This document shows, one piece after another, positions 19,378 to 28,912 of a DNA stretch of 64,000 nucleotides. How positions within the stretch are numbered: position 1 is the first letter of the stretch; each line of letters begins with the position of its first letter. Source of the DNA: Mangifera indica (lineage: Eukaryota > Streptophyta > Magnoliopsida > Sapindales > Anacardiaceae); assembly GCF_011075055.1 (NCBI RefSeq), contig NC_058146.1, positions 12,077,820 to 12,141,819 of the forward strand, written 5' to 3'. Under the pieces are notes generated by a model, which saw nothing but the letters and a program-made list of their open reading frames with translations, ran no database searches and was not told the origin of the DNA. The position numbers and the translations under genes are program-made.

Positions 19378-20789
19378 TTGGATGGGTGGGATGGGGAATT
19401 TGCTTTCCTTTGCTTTGCCAACTTCTTCCCCACGTTTTTACTCTTCATTTCAGCATTCTCCTTCCTAAAGTCCATCTCATCCACTTTAAGTTTCCCTCCA
19501 AATGGTGCCATTGCCGGAGATGCTTCTTGATCCATGTCCTCCGAGCTACTCAGATGCTGAATTGTGTTTGTGGCCACTTCTTCACTCTCCCGTGCACTCA
19601 CACTTTCTACCAAGGGGGAAAAATGTTCTTTTGATGTGCTAGCTTCGCCTCCGCATCTCTTTCCTTCCTTTTTGGCTTCATTTAAGTTGGTCTCATAACT
19701 TGCTACTTGATTTGGTATTGTCTTCTCCTTCTCCAGCTCGTGAGGCTCCTTAATAGCCAATGCAGAAAAACTATTATGCTTTTGTGCTCGTAAATTAATT
19801 CCCATAGTTTTCCCCATTTCCATCCCTTTGTCCATGCCTTTCTTGTCATAACCTTTTGGTGTTAGCACCATTTTGCCTTTCCCATGCATTTTCTTCGGTA
19901 CCACAAAACCATCCCCCTCCTTCAAAGTATTCCGTGAGATAATGTTATCACCTAGTTTGGGTGCTAGTGAGCAACTTGCTATGGAATGACCAAAGCATTG
20001 ACAACCATTGCACTTTATAGGTTTCCAAGCATACTCCACCTTGATTACCATCGATTCTCCGTTTGGCAAAGCAAGGCTAATGGAATCAGGGCATCCCGAG
20101 TCCACCTCTATCTCAATGCAAACTCTAGCATACTCCAATCTTGTCCCTTCTTCAGTCACGGAATCCATGTATAGTGGACTTCCTATTGCACTAGCAATGT
20201 AGCTAAGCCCTTTCGGTGTCCAAAATTCAAGGGGAATGCCATACATTCTAATCCAAATAGCTACCTTCTTCACATCATTAATCACCATAGGCAGATTTGT
20301 AGTCCATTTCCGCACAATAAATGGTTGTCCTTGTATGGTAATCTGCCCCTCTTCCACAGCTCTTGTAGCTCCCTCCAAATCTTGGAACTTTAGAATGAAG
20401 ACACCTTGGCCCGAAGTCATGACATCTATGAGGCCTAAAGCTTTCCACACCTTCTCCAATGCTCTTTTGACCGTCAAGAATGGTGGTCTTTTGCCAAGGA
20501 AGAAGCCTACAGCACATGTATTCCATCTCAATGCACCTTGATCAGCAACTTCTTGAGGGGGGGCCACACAAATCGGCCCCTTAGAGTCTTTCCCTTTAGG
20601 TTCAAAAAATTCCAACTTAATATTAGACTTCTTAGGGGTGAAAAGAGAGTTCCATGAAACTCTTTTCTCCACTCCTCCATCCACCTCCGTATGTTTCAAC
20701 AAGCAAGAAGAAGCATCTGACGCTTTCCCTACAGCAGAAGCAACCATACTCTTTTGGTGCAAGAGGGGAGAAGCCAAGATAGTTGACAT
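19374..20789 (-). CDS. LINE 2 ORF1 protein (DUF4283 plus CCHC zinc knuckle)
   Basis: 471 residues from the ATG at 20789 (MSTILASPLLHQKS). An in-frame extension to 20825 lacks an ATG. Same architecture as LINE 1 ORF1: variable head, DUF4283 (GALRWNTCAVGFFLGKRPPF...QPFIVRKWTTN), zinc knuckle CNGC...GH...SC, charged tail ending SPSHPSK. Expected to coat LINE RNA. The stop overlaps the ORF2 start by ATGA. The head differs from that of LINE 1 much more than the core does, so the N-terminus evolves fast or was exchanged. Confidence 0.9.
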   Translation of the reverse strand: MSTILASPLLHQKSMVASAVGKASDASSCLLKHTEVDGGVEKRVSWNSLFTPKKSNIKLEFFEPKGKDSKGPICVAPPQEVADQGALRWNTCAVGFFLGKRPPFLTVKRALEKVWKALGLIDVMTSGQGVFILKFQDLEGATRAVEEGQITIQGQPFIVRKWTTNLPMVINDVKKVAIWIRMYGIPLEFWTPKGLSYIASAIGSPLYMDSVTEEGTRLEYARVCIEIEVDSGCPDSISLALPNGESMVIKVEYAWKPIKCNGCQCFGHSIASCSLAPKLGDNIISRNTLKEGDGFVVPKKMHGKGKMVLTPKGYDKKGMDKGMEMGKTMGINLRAQKHNSFSALAIKEPHELEKEKTIPNQVASYETNLNEAKKEGKRCGGEASTSKEHFSPLVESVSARESEEVATNTIQHLSSSEDMDQEASPAMAPFGGKLKVDEMDFRKENAEMKSKNVGKKLAKQRKANSPSHPSK

Positions 20790-21933
20790 TTCTTCTTTCA
20801 AAAGAAAGCCAAAGAAGGAAGACAAACCAGCCTATGCAAGGCACAACAGTCTAAACTTTCACTGAAAAGCAATTCACAGCAGACTGTGAACTACCGTAAA
20901 TGGGAAGAAACAGCTTTGGAAGAAGAAAGGAGTTTGTTGCTTACACCAAAAGGGAAAGTAGGCCAAAAGATAAATTTTAAAATTTGAAAATTGAGGAGAG
21001 AGTAATGAAGACCGCCAAGGAAAGAAGAAGGAGGGAACAAGATGATACCGAAGAATGCAACTGGAAAATGAGAGAACAAAGTTAATGAGAACACCAAACG
21101 AATGAAGAAGAGGGGAATGATGGTAAATAAAGTAACTAATACAATAACCTGAAAAAAACTAAGCTAGAAAAATGAAGGAGGCCGAAACTGAGAAAAATGA
21201 AAAGGAGAAGAGCAGCCATGGATACCGGCGACCAAAGGTGTCTCCGGACTGGAGATTGGTACCGGATGGGTCACCAACCGAGGGAAAGTTTGACGGTGGG
21301 TGAATCTAGATGAGAAGAAAGGAAGAGTTTTTAGAGAGAAGAGAGAGCATTTTTTGGCTTAAGGAAGTTGATCAAAACACCCCCTTGGTCAAGAGTTGGA
21401 TGCTTTGGACTTACAAGTGAAAATCTACTTCATATACAAGTGCATATGGCGGCAAAAATTGGGCAATTAATTTGACATGGAAGCTTTGCCCTTCATTTAA
21501 GCTCAACCATTCATTTAAACTAAGGTCATACTACATTAATGGATAAACTAACAAAAGGGAACAACTTTTCCTTAAAAGGTGGAACTATGTCCACCAACTA
21601 AAGTTACTTTCTTCCCATTTAGTTGTAATCCAACTAAATGGGCTTCATGGCATCTTGGGCTCCATTTAAGTGATGGAGGGCTGCCTCATCTACTTGGGCT
21701 TCAAGTGGGCTTGTAGTTGGCTTCTTGGACTCATTTAAGTTGCTATTTCATTAAGGCCTTGGATGCAGGTAATGAGATTGCACCCAAAAGTAAAGTTGGG
21801 CCAATGTGGAAAAAGCAATGAATCTTTGGGCTTGCATGGAGCTAATTCTTCATTCTCAATGGTGGCTTGAGCCAAATGGAGACTTGATAAAGACTTGGAA
21901 GCTAGGGTTGGAGAGGTAGCCGAAAATACATCA

Positions 21934-22542
21934 TCTTCTTCATTAATGTGGTATGGCCTTTGTTTAAATGAATGGCTAAGCTTAAATGAAGGGCAAAGCT
22001 TCCATGTCAAATTAATGCCCAATTTTTGCTGCCACTTGCTCTTGTATATGAAGTGGATTTTCACTTGTAAAAAGTTAGACTTCTTTGATAATGAAATTCT
22101 CAAGTAAAGCTTTGTAGCTTTTCTTTAGTTGCTTGTTCATTTATCCAATTCATCTTGGAGTAAGAATTGGTGGTGGAAGATCCCAAGGTTGGTGGAAATT
22201 TCCTTTATGCCTGGGTTAACTTTTTTGTTACCCTTGAAATCCAAAGTGTGAATGTGTGTTGTATGCCTTAGATACTGTTTACAGTGTGTGATTTTGCCAT
22301 TTTCAGATGTTGCTGTCAAACTTTGAAACAAGTTTTTGAATGCCTTGTTGATTGAGTTGTGATTGCTATCATATACCATTAGAAAACTCTTTGAATACCT
22401 TTTCCAATTATCTATCATTTGTATGATTAGGAGGTCATTTGCTTGGTTAAAATTGAAAGACAAAATTGCTGTTGTGCCATATGAACAGTAATTCCAGAAT
22501 TGAGTTTGTGTGTTATTGCATTGTCTTAATGGATATGCACCA
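21934..22542 (+). repeat. LTR B, right part
   Basis: Continues the LTR begun at 3000-3388 (CATTAATGTGGTATGG... to GGATATGCACCA) and ends at 22542. Next to it is antisense gag-pro of element C, with no primer site, so this is a solo LTR end rather than the edge of a complete element. Confidence 0.8.
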
Positions 22543-24191
22543 GTAAGTGTTCTTCCTGCCATTATGAGTTACTTCTCTATCAAATTGCTAAGGTCTCCCT
22601 AGTAACAAATGGCATGCATCCATGGGAACTACATCACACATAATCTCATCTTGGTGATGTTTGCCAATGGAGAATTAAGCAAGTACTTGTTTGGCTACTT
22701 AAAGGCTGGTCCCATTGCTCAACCATTAGAGCTTATATGGTTAAGGATAAGGTATGGTAGACAATCTAAGTTTCTTCACTAATGTAGATGAATCCACATT
22801 TGCACAACTTCCACTATCTATAATCAAAGAACACCCCTTGCCTCTAATGATGCATCTCGATTGAAAATTTTGGAGCCTTTGTTCCTCGTGTGGAAAGGAC
22901 TTGGAATACAATGCTTTTCTAATCACTAACATCTCTCCTTCATCAGCCTTTTGTAGAATTTCTTCTTCTTCCTTGTTGGCTTCATCACTTTCATGGCTGA
23001 AAACTTCACTTTCTTCTCTTTCTTAAAGGGACTCCTCAATTGCTTGTATCTCCATCAAGGATAAAACTCTCCTATTAGGGCATTCAACTTGGAAGTGTCC
23101 ATAGCCTTGGAATTTAAAGCACTTTTTGTTGGAGAGGTTAGTCTTCACCATATTAGGCTTGTCCTTAGTTGGTTCCACCATTTTTTCCTTGCCTTTCTCC
23201 TTAGAAGAAGAATCAGTAGCATTTGTGTAGGATAGGGAACCTTTATGGAAGGTAGTTCCTTGGTAAAAGATGTGTTTTTGTTAAATAATGTCCTTTTGGA
23301 GAATGACTTGGAAACCATGGGCTTCATGGCTTTCTTTTGCTTCTCCACTTTAATAGCCAACTTACACACATTTTCAAAAGTGCAAAATTGTTACAACTCC
23401 ACCATATGAGCAATGTCTTGATTCAATCCTCCAATAAATCTTGCAATGGTTTGCTCCTTTACTTCCGGTAGCTCACTCCTTATAGCTTCTCAAACTCCCT
23501 TATGTAATGTTCTACTCCATCACTTCCTTGCTTAAGGGTGTGTAGCTTGAGGTAAAAATCTTGTTTATGGTTGTACGGGAGGAATCTTCTCTTCATAAGC
23601 TTCTTTAGTTTCTCCCAAGATCTCACTCTCTCTTTACCATCCCTTTCCCTTTGTTTCTTAAAATTTTCCCACCACAAGGATGCATAATCCTTGAATTTCA
23701 AGATGGCAAGCTTACATTTCTTCTCATCTGAATAGCCTTTATATTTAAAAACTCTCTCTATAGCATGTAACCAATCAACAAAATCATCCGGACTCATGCT
23801 CCCTTCGAATTCTGAAATTTCAATCTTTAAGCCCCTATCATCATCCTTTTCTCTCCTAGGTGGCCTCTCTTGTTCTTCCTTGAGTCATCATGAACTATCA
23901 ATTCCTCCCTATGATGTCTAGGAGGAGGAGGGGAAGGTCTAATATGTCTTCTTGGGTGATATAATTAGGTTGGGTGAGGTGGAGAATGGGGTATTTGGCT
24001 TTGCGTTGAAGTTTGGGGTTGTGATGAGGGTGCTCGACTTTGAGTGAGTCTCTCATCATTTGCATCATTTGATTAATTTGGTCTTTAATGACCTTAAGCT
24101 CTCCTTTGACCTCTTCTTGTAGTGCCATGTGGGCAAATTCCCATGGATGAGGAGATGAGGAGGATGAGGATGAAGTTCTTTTATATGACAT
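22543..24191 (-). pseudogene. gag-protease of CRM-like element C, broken
   Basis: On the minus strand from the ATG at 24191: head MSYKRTSSSSSSSPHPWEFA; a frameshift soon after; Gag core in the frame of 23797-23480 (FVDWLHAIERVFKYKGYSDE, SLWWENF); then, with further frameshifts, a Lys-rich linker (23369-23145) and the protease region (22932-22741: SLIIDSGSCANVDSS). Compared with element A it has several indels and stops. The zinc knuckle region survives only as degraded sequence (its first Cys codon is changed). It ends at 22543, where LTR B is joined; RT, RNase H and integrase are missing. Confidence 0.85.
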
Positions 24192-24414
24192 TTTTGGTAA
24201 TGACTAGTGGGTAAAGGCTAATGGTTATAAGTGTTTGGGAGTTGGGGTGAGTATTGGTAAGTATTTAGGTCAAGAAAGGTTTGTGTTTTAGGCAAATTAA
24301 GGTTTTGTGAACAGTAACTTTATCGTATATAATAAATTTCGACCATAAACAGTAGCTCTGGGAAGAAGATTATAGTCAACAAATCACAAAAACAGCCTAC
24401 GCTCTGATACCAAA
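24192..24414 (-). promoter_or_regulatory. Leader and primer binding site of element C
   Basis: The minus strand carries TGGTATCAGAGC (24401-24412), matching the initiator tRNA-Met primer, two bases from the LTR that begins at 24415. The rest is untranslated leader similar to that of element A. Confidence 0.85.
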
Positions 24415-25407
24415 TGGTGCATTTCCATCAAGATAATGCAACAACACGCAAACTCAATTCTGGAAGTTACTATTCATTTGGCACAACAACAATTTGTCTT
24501 CAATTTTTATCCAATCAAATGACCTCCAAATCATGCAAATTATATATCATTGGAAAAAGCATTCAAAGAGATTTCTAACGATATATAATGTCAACCACAA
24601 CTCAATCAGCAAGACATTCAAAACTAGCTTCAAAGTTTGCTAGCAAAAACTAGAAAATTGCAAAATCATACACTGTAAACAGTACCCGGGGCATACAACA
24701 CACATTCAAATTTTCACACTTTGGATTTCAAGGGTAACAAGAAAATTAACCAAGGCATAAAGGAAAGTTCCACCAACCTTGGGGTCTTCCACCACCAATC
24801 TTCCACCAAGAATGATTGGATAAAGGAAATGAGAAAAAAAAGCCAATAAGTTTTCTTCAAATTTTCTTTCAAGAGCAAAAACCAACCTTTTACAAATGAA
24901 GATCCACCCCTTTATATCGGAGGCATGGATGGCAATGATACAATATTTCCTACAAAAGTCAACTAAAATGGCATGAATTAAGCTAAACCATTCATTCTAA
25001 ACCAAGCCCATACATAGTAATTAACTAAAGACAAAAGTTAGTTGTTTTTTTCTTAATTTTAGGAATGATGTTTCCTAACTAAAACAACTAAATTATAACT
25101 TAATTCCAATGTAACTAAAACCCAATTTTGGGCTCTTTGGGCTTCTCAAAATGATGCTTAGACATTTGGGCCATTGATGGACTTCAAAAGTTGCACTTTT
25201 TGATCAATTGGAGCAAGCTATTCATTTGGACCTTGGGTGGATGTAATAAGACTATACCCAAAAGTGGTTTTGGGCAAAAATTGAAGGTGCAATGCTTCCT
25301 TTGGCTTGGGATTTGCTAGAACTTCATTCTTCTTGGCTTCAAAGGTTGCATAGAGACTTGAGGATGACTTGGAACCCAAAAATGACAATGGAGCCGCGTA
25401 TACATCA
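24415..25407 (-). repeat. LTR H: 5' LTR of element C, 993 bp
   Basis: Runs from TGGTGCATTTCC to CGTATACATCA on the plus strand. It has TG...CA ends and about the same length as the LTRs of A, but clearly diverged. The minus strand has GATATAAAGGGG, a plausible TATA box, near 24905-24920. Beyond 25407 the sequence turns into the Gag start of another element (G), so C was inserted into gag of G. Confidence 0.85.
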
Positions 25408-25471
25408 TGTAGGCAAATTCCCAAGGATAAGGAGGTGAGGAGGATGAGGATGAAGTTCTTTTATGGGACAT
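25408..25471 (-). pseudogene. Gag N-terminal remnant of element G
   Basis: The minus-strand ATG at 25469-25471 opens MSHKRTSSSSSS, the CRM-like Gag head of this family, for 21 codons until LTR H interrupts it. Its own leader (25472-25658), primer site and LTR follow in the right order. The rest of element G is not seen in the window. Confidence 0.75.
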
Positions 25472-25673
25472 TTTTGATAATGGCTAGTGGGTAAAGGCTA
25501 ATGGTTATAAGTGTTCAAGGGTTGGGCTGAGTAATGGTAAGTGTTTTGGTTAAGGAAGGTTTGTGTTTAAGGCAAATTAAGGGTTTGTGAACAGTAAATT
25601 GTGGTGAATAGTAGCTTCATGAGGTAGAAATTAGTCAACAAATCACATAAACACCCTAGACTTTAATACCAAA
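25472..25673 (-). promoter_or_regulatory. Leader and decayed primer binding site of element G
   Basis: The minus strand at 25659-25671 reads TGGTATTAAAGTC, a mutated form of the initiator tRNA-Met site, two bases from LTR G. The leader is similar to those of A and C. Confidence 0.7.
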
Positions 25674-26145
25674 TGGTGCATTTCCATCAAGACAATGCAA
25701 CAACTCATAACTCAATTTTGAAAATTACTGTTCATATGGCACAATAGCAATTTGTCTTTCAATTTTAACTAGTCAAATAACCTCCAAATCATACAAATTA
25801 TATATCAATGGAAAAGGCATTCAAAGAACTTTCTAATGGTATATAATAGCAATCACAACTCAATCAACAAGACATTCAAAACTTGTCTCAAAGTTTGCTG
25901 GCAAAAATTGGAAATTGTAAAATCATACACTGTGAACAGTATCCGAGGCATATAACACACATTCACACCTTCACACTTTGGATTTCAAAGGTAACAAGAA
26001 AATTAACCAAGGCATAAAGGAAAGTTCCACCACCAATTCTTCCTCTTAGATGAATTGGATAAAGGAACAAACAAAGAAAGAAAAACTACAAAGCTTTGCT
26101 TGAAAACTTCACTATCAAAGGAGTCTAAAGTTTACAAGTGAGAAG

Positions 26146-27089
26146 TAGGGATGGCAATGGGGAGGGGCGGGGAGGGGATATCAATCCCCGTCCCCGCCCC
26201 GTCCCCGTTGCGGGGATAAAAAATAATCCCCGTCCCCTCCCCGCGAAGGAAAATCCCCTCCCCATCCCCTCCCCGTCCCCGCGGGGAAAAATCCCCTCCC
26301 CATCCCCGCCCCGTCCCCGCGGGGAAAAATCCCCTCCCCATACCCATAAATATAAATTTTAATTCTTTTATATATTTCAATAAATAAAATAAATCATATT
26401 TTTCCAAAATTTCACTTGCTACAAGAGCTATAAAATATTCTTTGTTATTTTAGTTCAAATATAAAGTTTTCATAAAATCTAACAATATGCAATAATCAAT
26501 CTCTTCATTAGTAGCTCTTCATGTATGTGATTTAGGGTAATTTTATAATAACATTAAATTTAACATTTTTCATTCACTTCAATTGATTTTATTAAGTTTA
26601 TAATTTATTATTTTTTGTGTGTAAAACCTAGTAGATTGACTAACTAAGTTTTGAAATTGAAATAAAATTAATTTGGTGCATTTACATTTTATGATAATGA
26701 AATTCTAGGTTTTTTTTAATATATTAAATTAATAGTTTAGAAATTAGTAAAAACTAATAATTGATAATTCAAAAATTAGTAAAATTAAAGTTATAGTTTT
26801 AATAAATCATAATGTAAAAATTTCTAAAATTTAATAGTTTAGAAATTATTATATTAATATATTAGATTTAGGGGGTGGGGAGGGGAGGGGCGGGGTGGGG
26901 CGGGGAGGGGAGGGGTGGGGAGGGGCGGGGCGGGGACACATGTATCCCCGTCCCCGACCCGTCCCCGATTACGGGGATTTTTTTTGTCCCCATCCCCGCC
27001 CCTTTCCCCGTTTTTATCGGGGAATCCCCTCCCCGTTAGGGTCGGGGAGGGTCGGGGCCCCTAAAGTCGGGCCCAAATTGCCATCCCTA
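26146..27089. mobile_element. GC-rich non-autonomous hAT-like element (MITE), 944 bp
   Basis: Ends TAGGGATGGCAAT / ATTGCCATCCCTA are a perfect 13-bp terminal inverted repeat. The insertion is flanked by an 8-bp duplication GTGAGAAG (26138-26145, 27090-27097). Both are hallmarks of the hAT superfamily. Subterminal regions are packed with GGGG and CCCC blocks (units such as AATCCCCTCCCCATCCCC), able to form G-quadruplexes; the centre is AT-rich and non-coding. Gly/Pro/Arg-rich frames across the ends are repeat artefacts. No transposase, so it would depend on one supplied elsewhere. A second copy starts at 63553. Confidence 0.9.
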
Positions 27090-27102
27090 GTGAGAAGCCA
27101 CT

Positions 27103-27110
27103 CTTATATA
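27103..27110 (-). promoter_or_regulatory. TATA box of LTR G
   Basis: The minus strand reads TATATAAG, preceded by CTTG as in the other LTRs of the family. The hAT-like element lies 14 bases downstream, so transcription from this promoter would start at or in the inserted element. Confidence 0.55.
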
Positions 27111-27601
27111 CAAGAGGAAGTGGCGGCAAAATGAGTATTAATTAGACAAGTAAGCTATGCCTTTCATTTAAGCTCAGCCAATCAAATAAACTAAGGCCAT
27201 ACTATATTAATAAAGAAAATAACAAAAGGGAACAACTTTTCCCTAAAAAGTGGAACTATGTCCACCAACTAAAGTTACTTGCTTCCTTTTTAGTTGCAAT
27301 TCAACTAAATGGGCTTCATGGCATCTTAGGCTCCAATTTAAGTGATGAGTGGCTGCCTCATCTACTTGGGCCTCAAAGTGGGCTTGTAGTTGGCTTATTG
27401 GACTCATTTAAGCTTCTATTTCATTAAGGCCTTGGATACAAGTAATGAAAGTGCACCCAAAAGTAAAGTTAGACCAAATTGGAGATGGCAAAGGTTCTTT
27501 GGACTTGCATGGAGTTTTTCCCTCATTCCCTTCATTAGCTTGGGCTAAGTGGTGCATGGCTAAGAACTTGGGCGCTAAAAATGTTGAAGTGGCTAGAGAT
27601 A

Positions 27602-28577
27602 TGATCCAAACCCGAATCCAATGGAAGGTCCATACTCGGTCCATAGTCTATCCAAGACTCCATCAAGTGCAATCCAATCAAGACCAATAGAAGAATACCA
27701 AGTCCAACCTCATCACTTGTTAAATTCGGCCCTACATGAAGTGTGGAGCCCAAAACCTTGTCTTGAAGAGAGGCAAGCACAAAACCAACCTATGTTCAAG
27801 CCCATTTCGTCCCTTCCTTCATTTTGGGGTCCCAAGCCCTCCTTTGGTCACTCATTTATCACTTGGATCCATTAAAAGTCCAACAAACCCAATGGAGTGC
27901 TTAATTAGCTCTAGATATTTTATTGTCTAATTATGCACTTTACTTATTGTTTGTGCTAGATTATGTTTAATTCAGTTTGTTAGTTGCCTTGGGTGAAGCT
28001 AAGCAAGTCAAAGAAGCTCAAAGAAAGAGGCAAGAGTTGACATATCACATGGCTCTAGGAATTACTTCTTTTGGCAAGACAATTCATGACAATTTGGCCT
28101 TCCCTTGTTTTACATTCTTCTTTGGGATTAACATGAAGATTAGAGCCAAATGTCTTTGAAATGAGCTTGGAATGTAATGTAGCTTCATTTAGGTTTCATT
28201 TAATTGTAGTTTGAAGCCTATTTAAGCTATCCTTGGCTGATGTACATTTTTTACTTAGCTTGAATATTAAAGAAAGTATTTCTTGCAATTGTTGCAATCT
28301 CTCTTTATCCAACTCTTGACCAAGAGGTTGGTGGTGATTCAAGGCTAGTGGGTTTCCCTTTAGGCCTTGGTTTATTGGTTAGATTGTTATTTGTTTGTTC
28401 TTAATCTCATTTATTATCATTTTCTTCTTTATCCGAAATCTCTCTTGAATTCTATTTGGCTGGAACTTATTCTTTTTCTATTGAGTTTGGTAGTTTAAAG
28501 TTGTGTTTGGGATTGAACTTGCTTGATCATCCTAATATAACTCACCTATTAGTTGAACTTGAACTAAAACCACATCA
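27602..28577 (+). repeat. 5' LTR of element F, 976 bp
   Basis: From TGATCCAAACCCG to AACCACATCA. Unlike the LTRs of A, B and C in most of its sequence, it carries the Pol C-terminal coding segment at its start (shared with the 3' LTR). A 9-bp duplication near 28285 is absent from the 3' LTR. Confidence 0.92.
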
Positions 28578-28579
28578 TT

Positions 28580-28591
28580 TGGTATCAGAGC
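28580..28591 (+). promoter_or_regulatory. Primer binding site of element F
   Basis: TGGTATCAGAGC, complementary to the 3' end of plant initiator tRNA-Met, two bases after the LTR. Confidence 0.92.
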
Positions 28592-28683
28592 ACTAGGTTG
28601 GAGCAAGGTGAGTTTTCTTTTACTTGGTTGTTCCCGGATGTAAAGGCCGGTGGTTGTTGTTGAACTCTTTGTGTGAGTAAGGT

Positions 28684-28871
28684 TCTTCTCCTACATTTCT
28701 TACCTTTACAAACTTTCAGCACCCAAAACAGAACCTTAAACTTAGTTTACACCTTAAACACTACTCCAAAATCCAAACTTCTCCTACATTTCTTACCTTT
28801 ATAAACTTCCAGCACCCAAAACAAAACCTCACACTTAGTTTACACCTTAAACACTACTCCAAAATCCAAAC
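28684..28871 (+). repeat. 94-bp tandem duplication in the leader of element F
   Basis: Two adjacent copies (28684-28777, 28778-28871), each starting CTTCTCCTACATTTC and ending CCAAAATCCAAA, with a few mismatches. It lies immediately upstream of the Gag start. Confidence 0.9.
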
Positions 28872-28912
28872 ACCACACACTAAATACCTATCACTCATTG
28901 TACCATTTCGTC

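Larger units (their letters stand above)
15517..21410 (-). mobile_element. LINE 2: full-length, apparently coding-intact L1-like retrotransposon
   Basis: Flanked by the 16-bp repeat TTACAAGTGAAAATCT (15501-15516 and 21411-21426). On the minus strand: 5' UTR (21410-20790), ORF1, ORF2 with an ATGA overlap, 3' UTR with the two family hairpins, and an A tail that appears as T's from 15517. About 5.9 kb. Its 5' end extends some 50 bases further than LINE 1. Both ORFs are open over their full length and the RT segment missing from LINE 1 is present. Confidence 0.95.
3389..21933 (-). mobile_element. Element A: nearly complete CRM-like Ty3/gypsy retrotransposon carrying two LINEs
   Basis: Order on the minus strand: 5' LTR (15030-21933, interrupted by LINE 2), primer site (15015-15027), gag-pol (14823-10234), polypurine tract, 3' LTR (3389-10312, interrupted by LINE 1). 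Without the LINEs and their duplications both LTRs are 994 bp; by eye I counted about nine differences between them, so the element is young. The polyprotein frame continues into the 3' LTR and lacks a classical chromodomain, both known from CRM elements. No 5-bp target duplication is visible (ttagt at the left, tcttc at the right), which is odd for so young a copy. Confidence 0.9.
15030..21933 (-). repeat. 5' LTR of element A, split by LINE 2
   Basis: Same 994-bp LTR as at the 3' end, from TGGTGCATATCC (15030) to AAATACATCA (21933) on the plus strand. LINE 2 interrupts it between 15516 and 21411. The insertion lies some 5-20 bases downstream, in the direction of transcription, of a TATA-like TATATG (minus strand, 21431-21436), so it separates the LTR promoter from gag-pol by 5.9 kb. 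Confidence 0.9.
25674..27601 (-). repeat. LTR G (5' LTR of element G), interrupted by a hAT-like element and by element F
   Basis: Starts TGGTGCATTTCC at 25674, is interrupted at 26146-27089 by a GC-rich hAT-like element, resumes at 27098, and is interrupted again at 27602 by element F, five bases from its end. The final CATCA is at 34962-34966. Net length about 980 bp. The minus strand has a good TATA box TATATAAG (27103-27110). Confidence 0.85.

Noticed and set aside
26138..26407. Gly/Arg/Pro-rich proteins on both strands
   Set aside because: Translations of GGGG/CCCC repeat arrays at the end of a non-coding hAT-like element; the same frames appear in the copy at 63530-63814.
27736..27930. 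Coding sequence in the 5' LTR of element F
   Set aside because: It is the LTR copy of the Pol C-terminal segment encoded in the 3' LTR; in the 5' LTR it is not joined to Pol.
28898..28900. TTG as the Gag start of element F
   Set aside because: Homology places the start at the ATA codon 28913-28915, a mutated ATG; TTG initiation is unlikely in plants.
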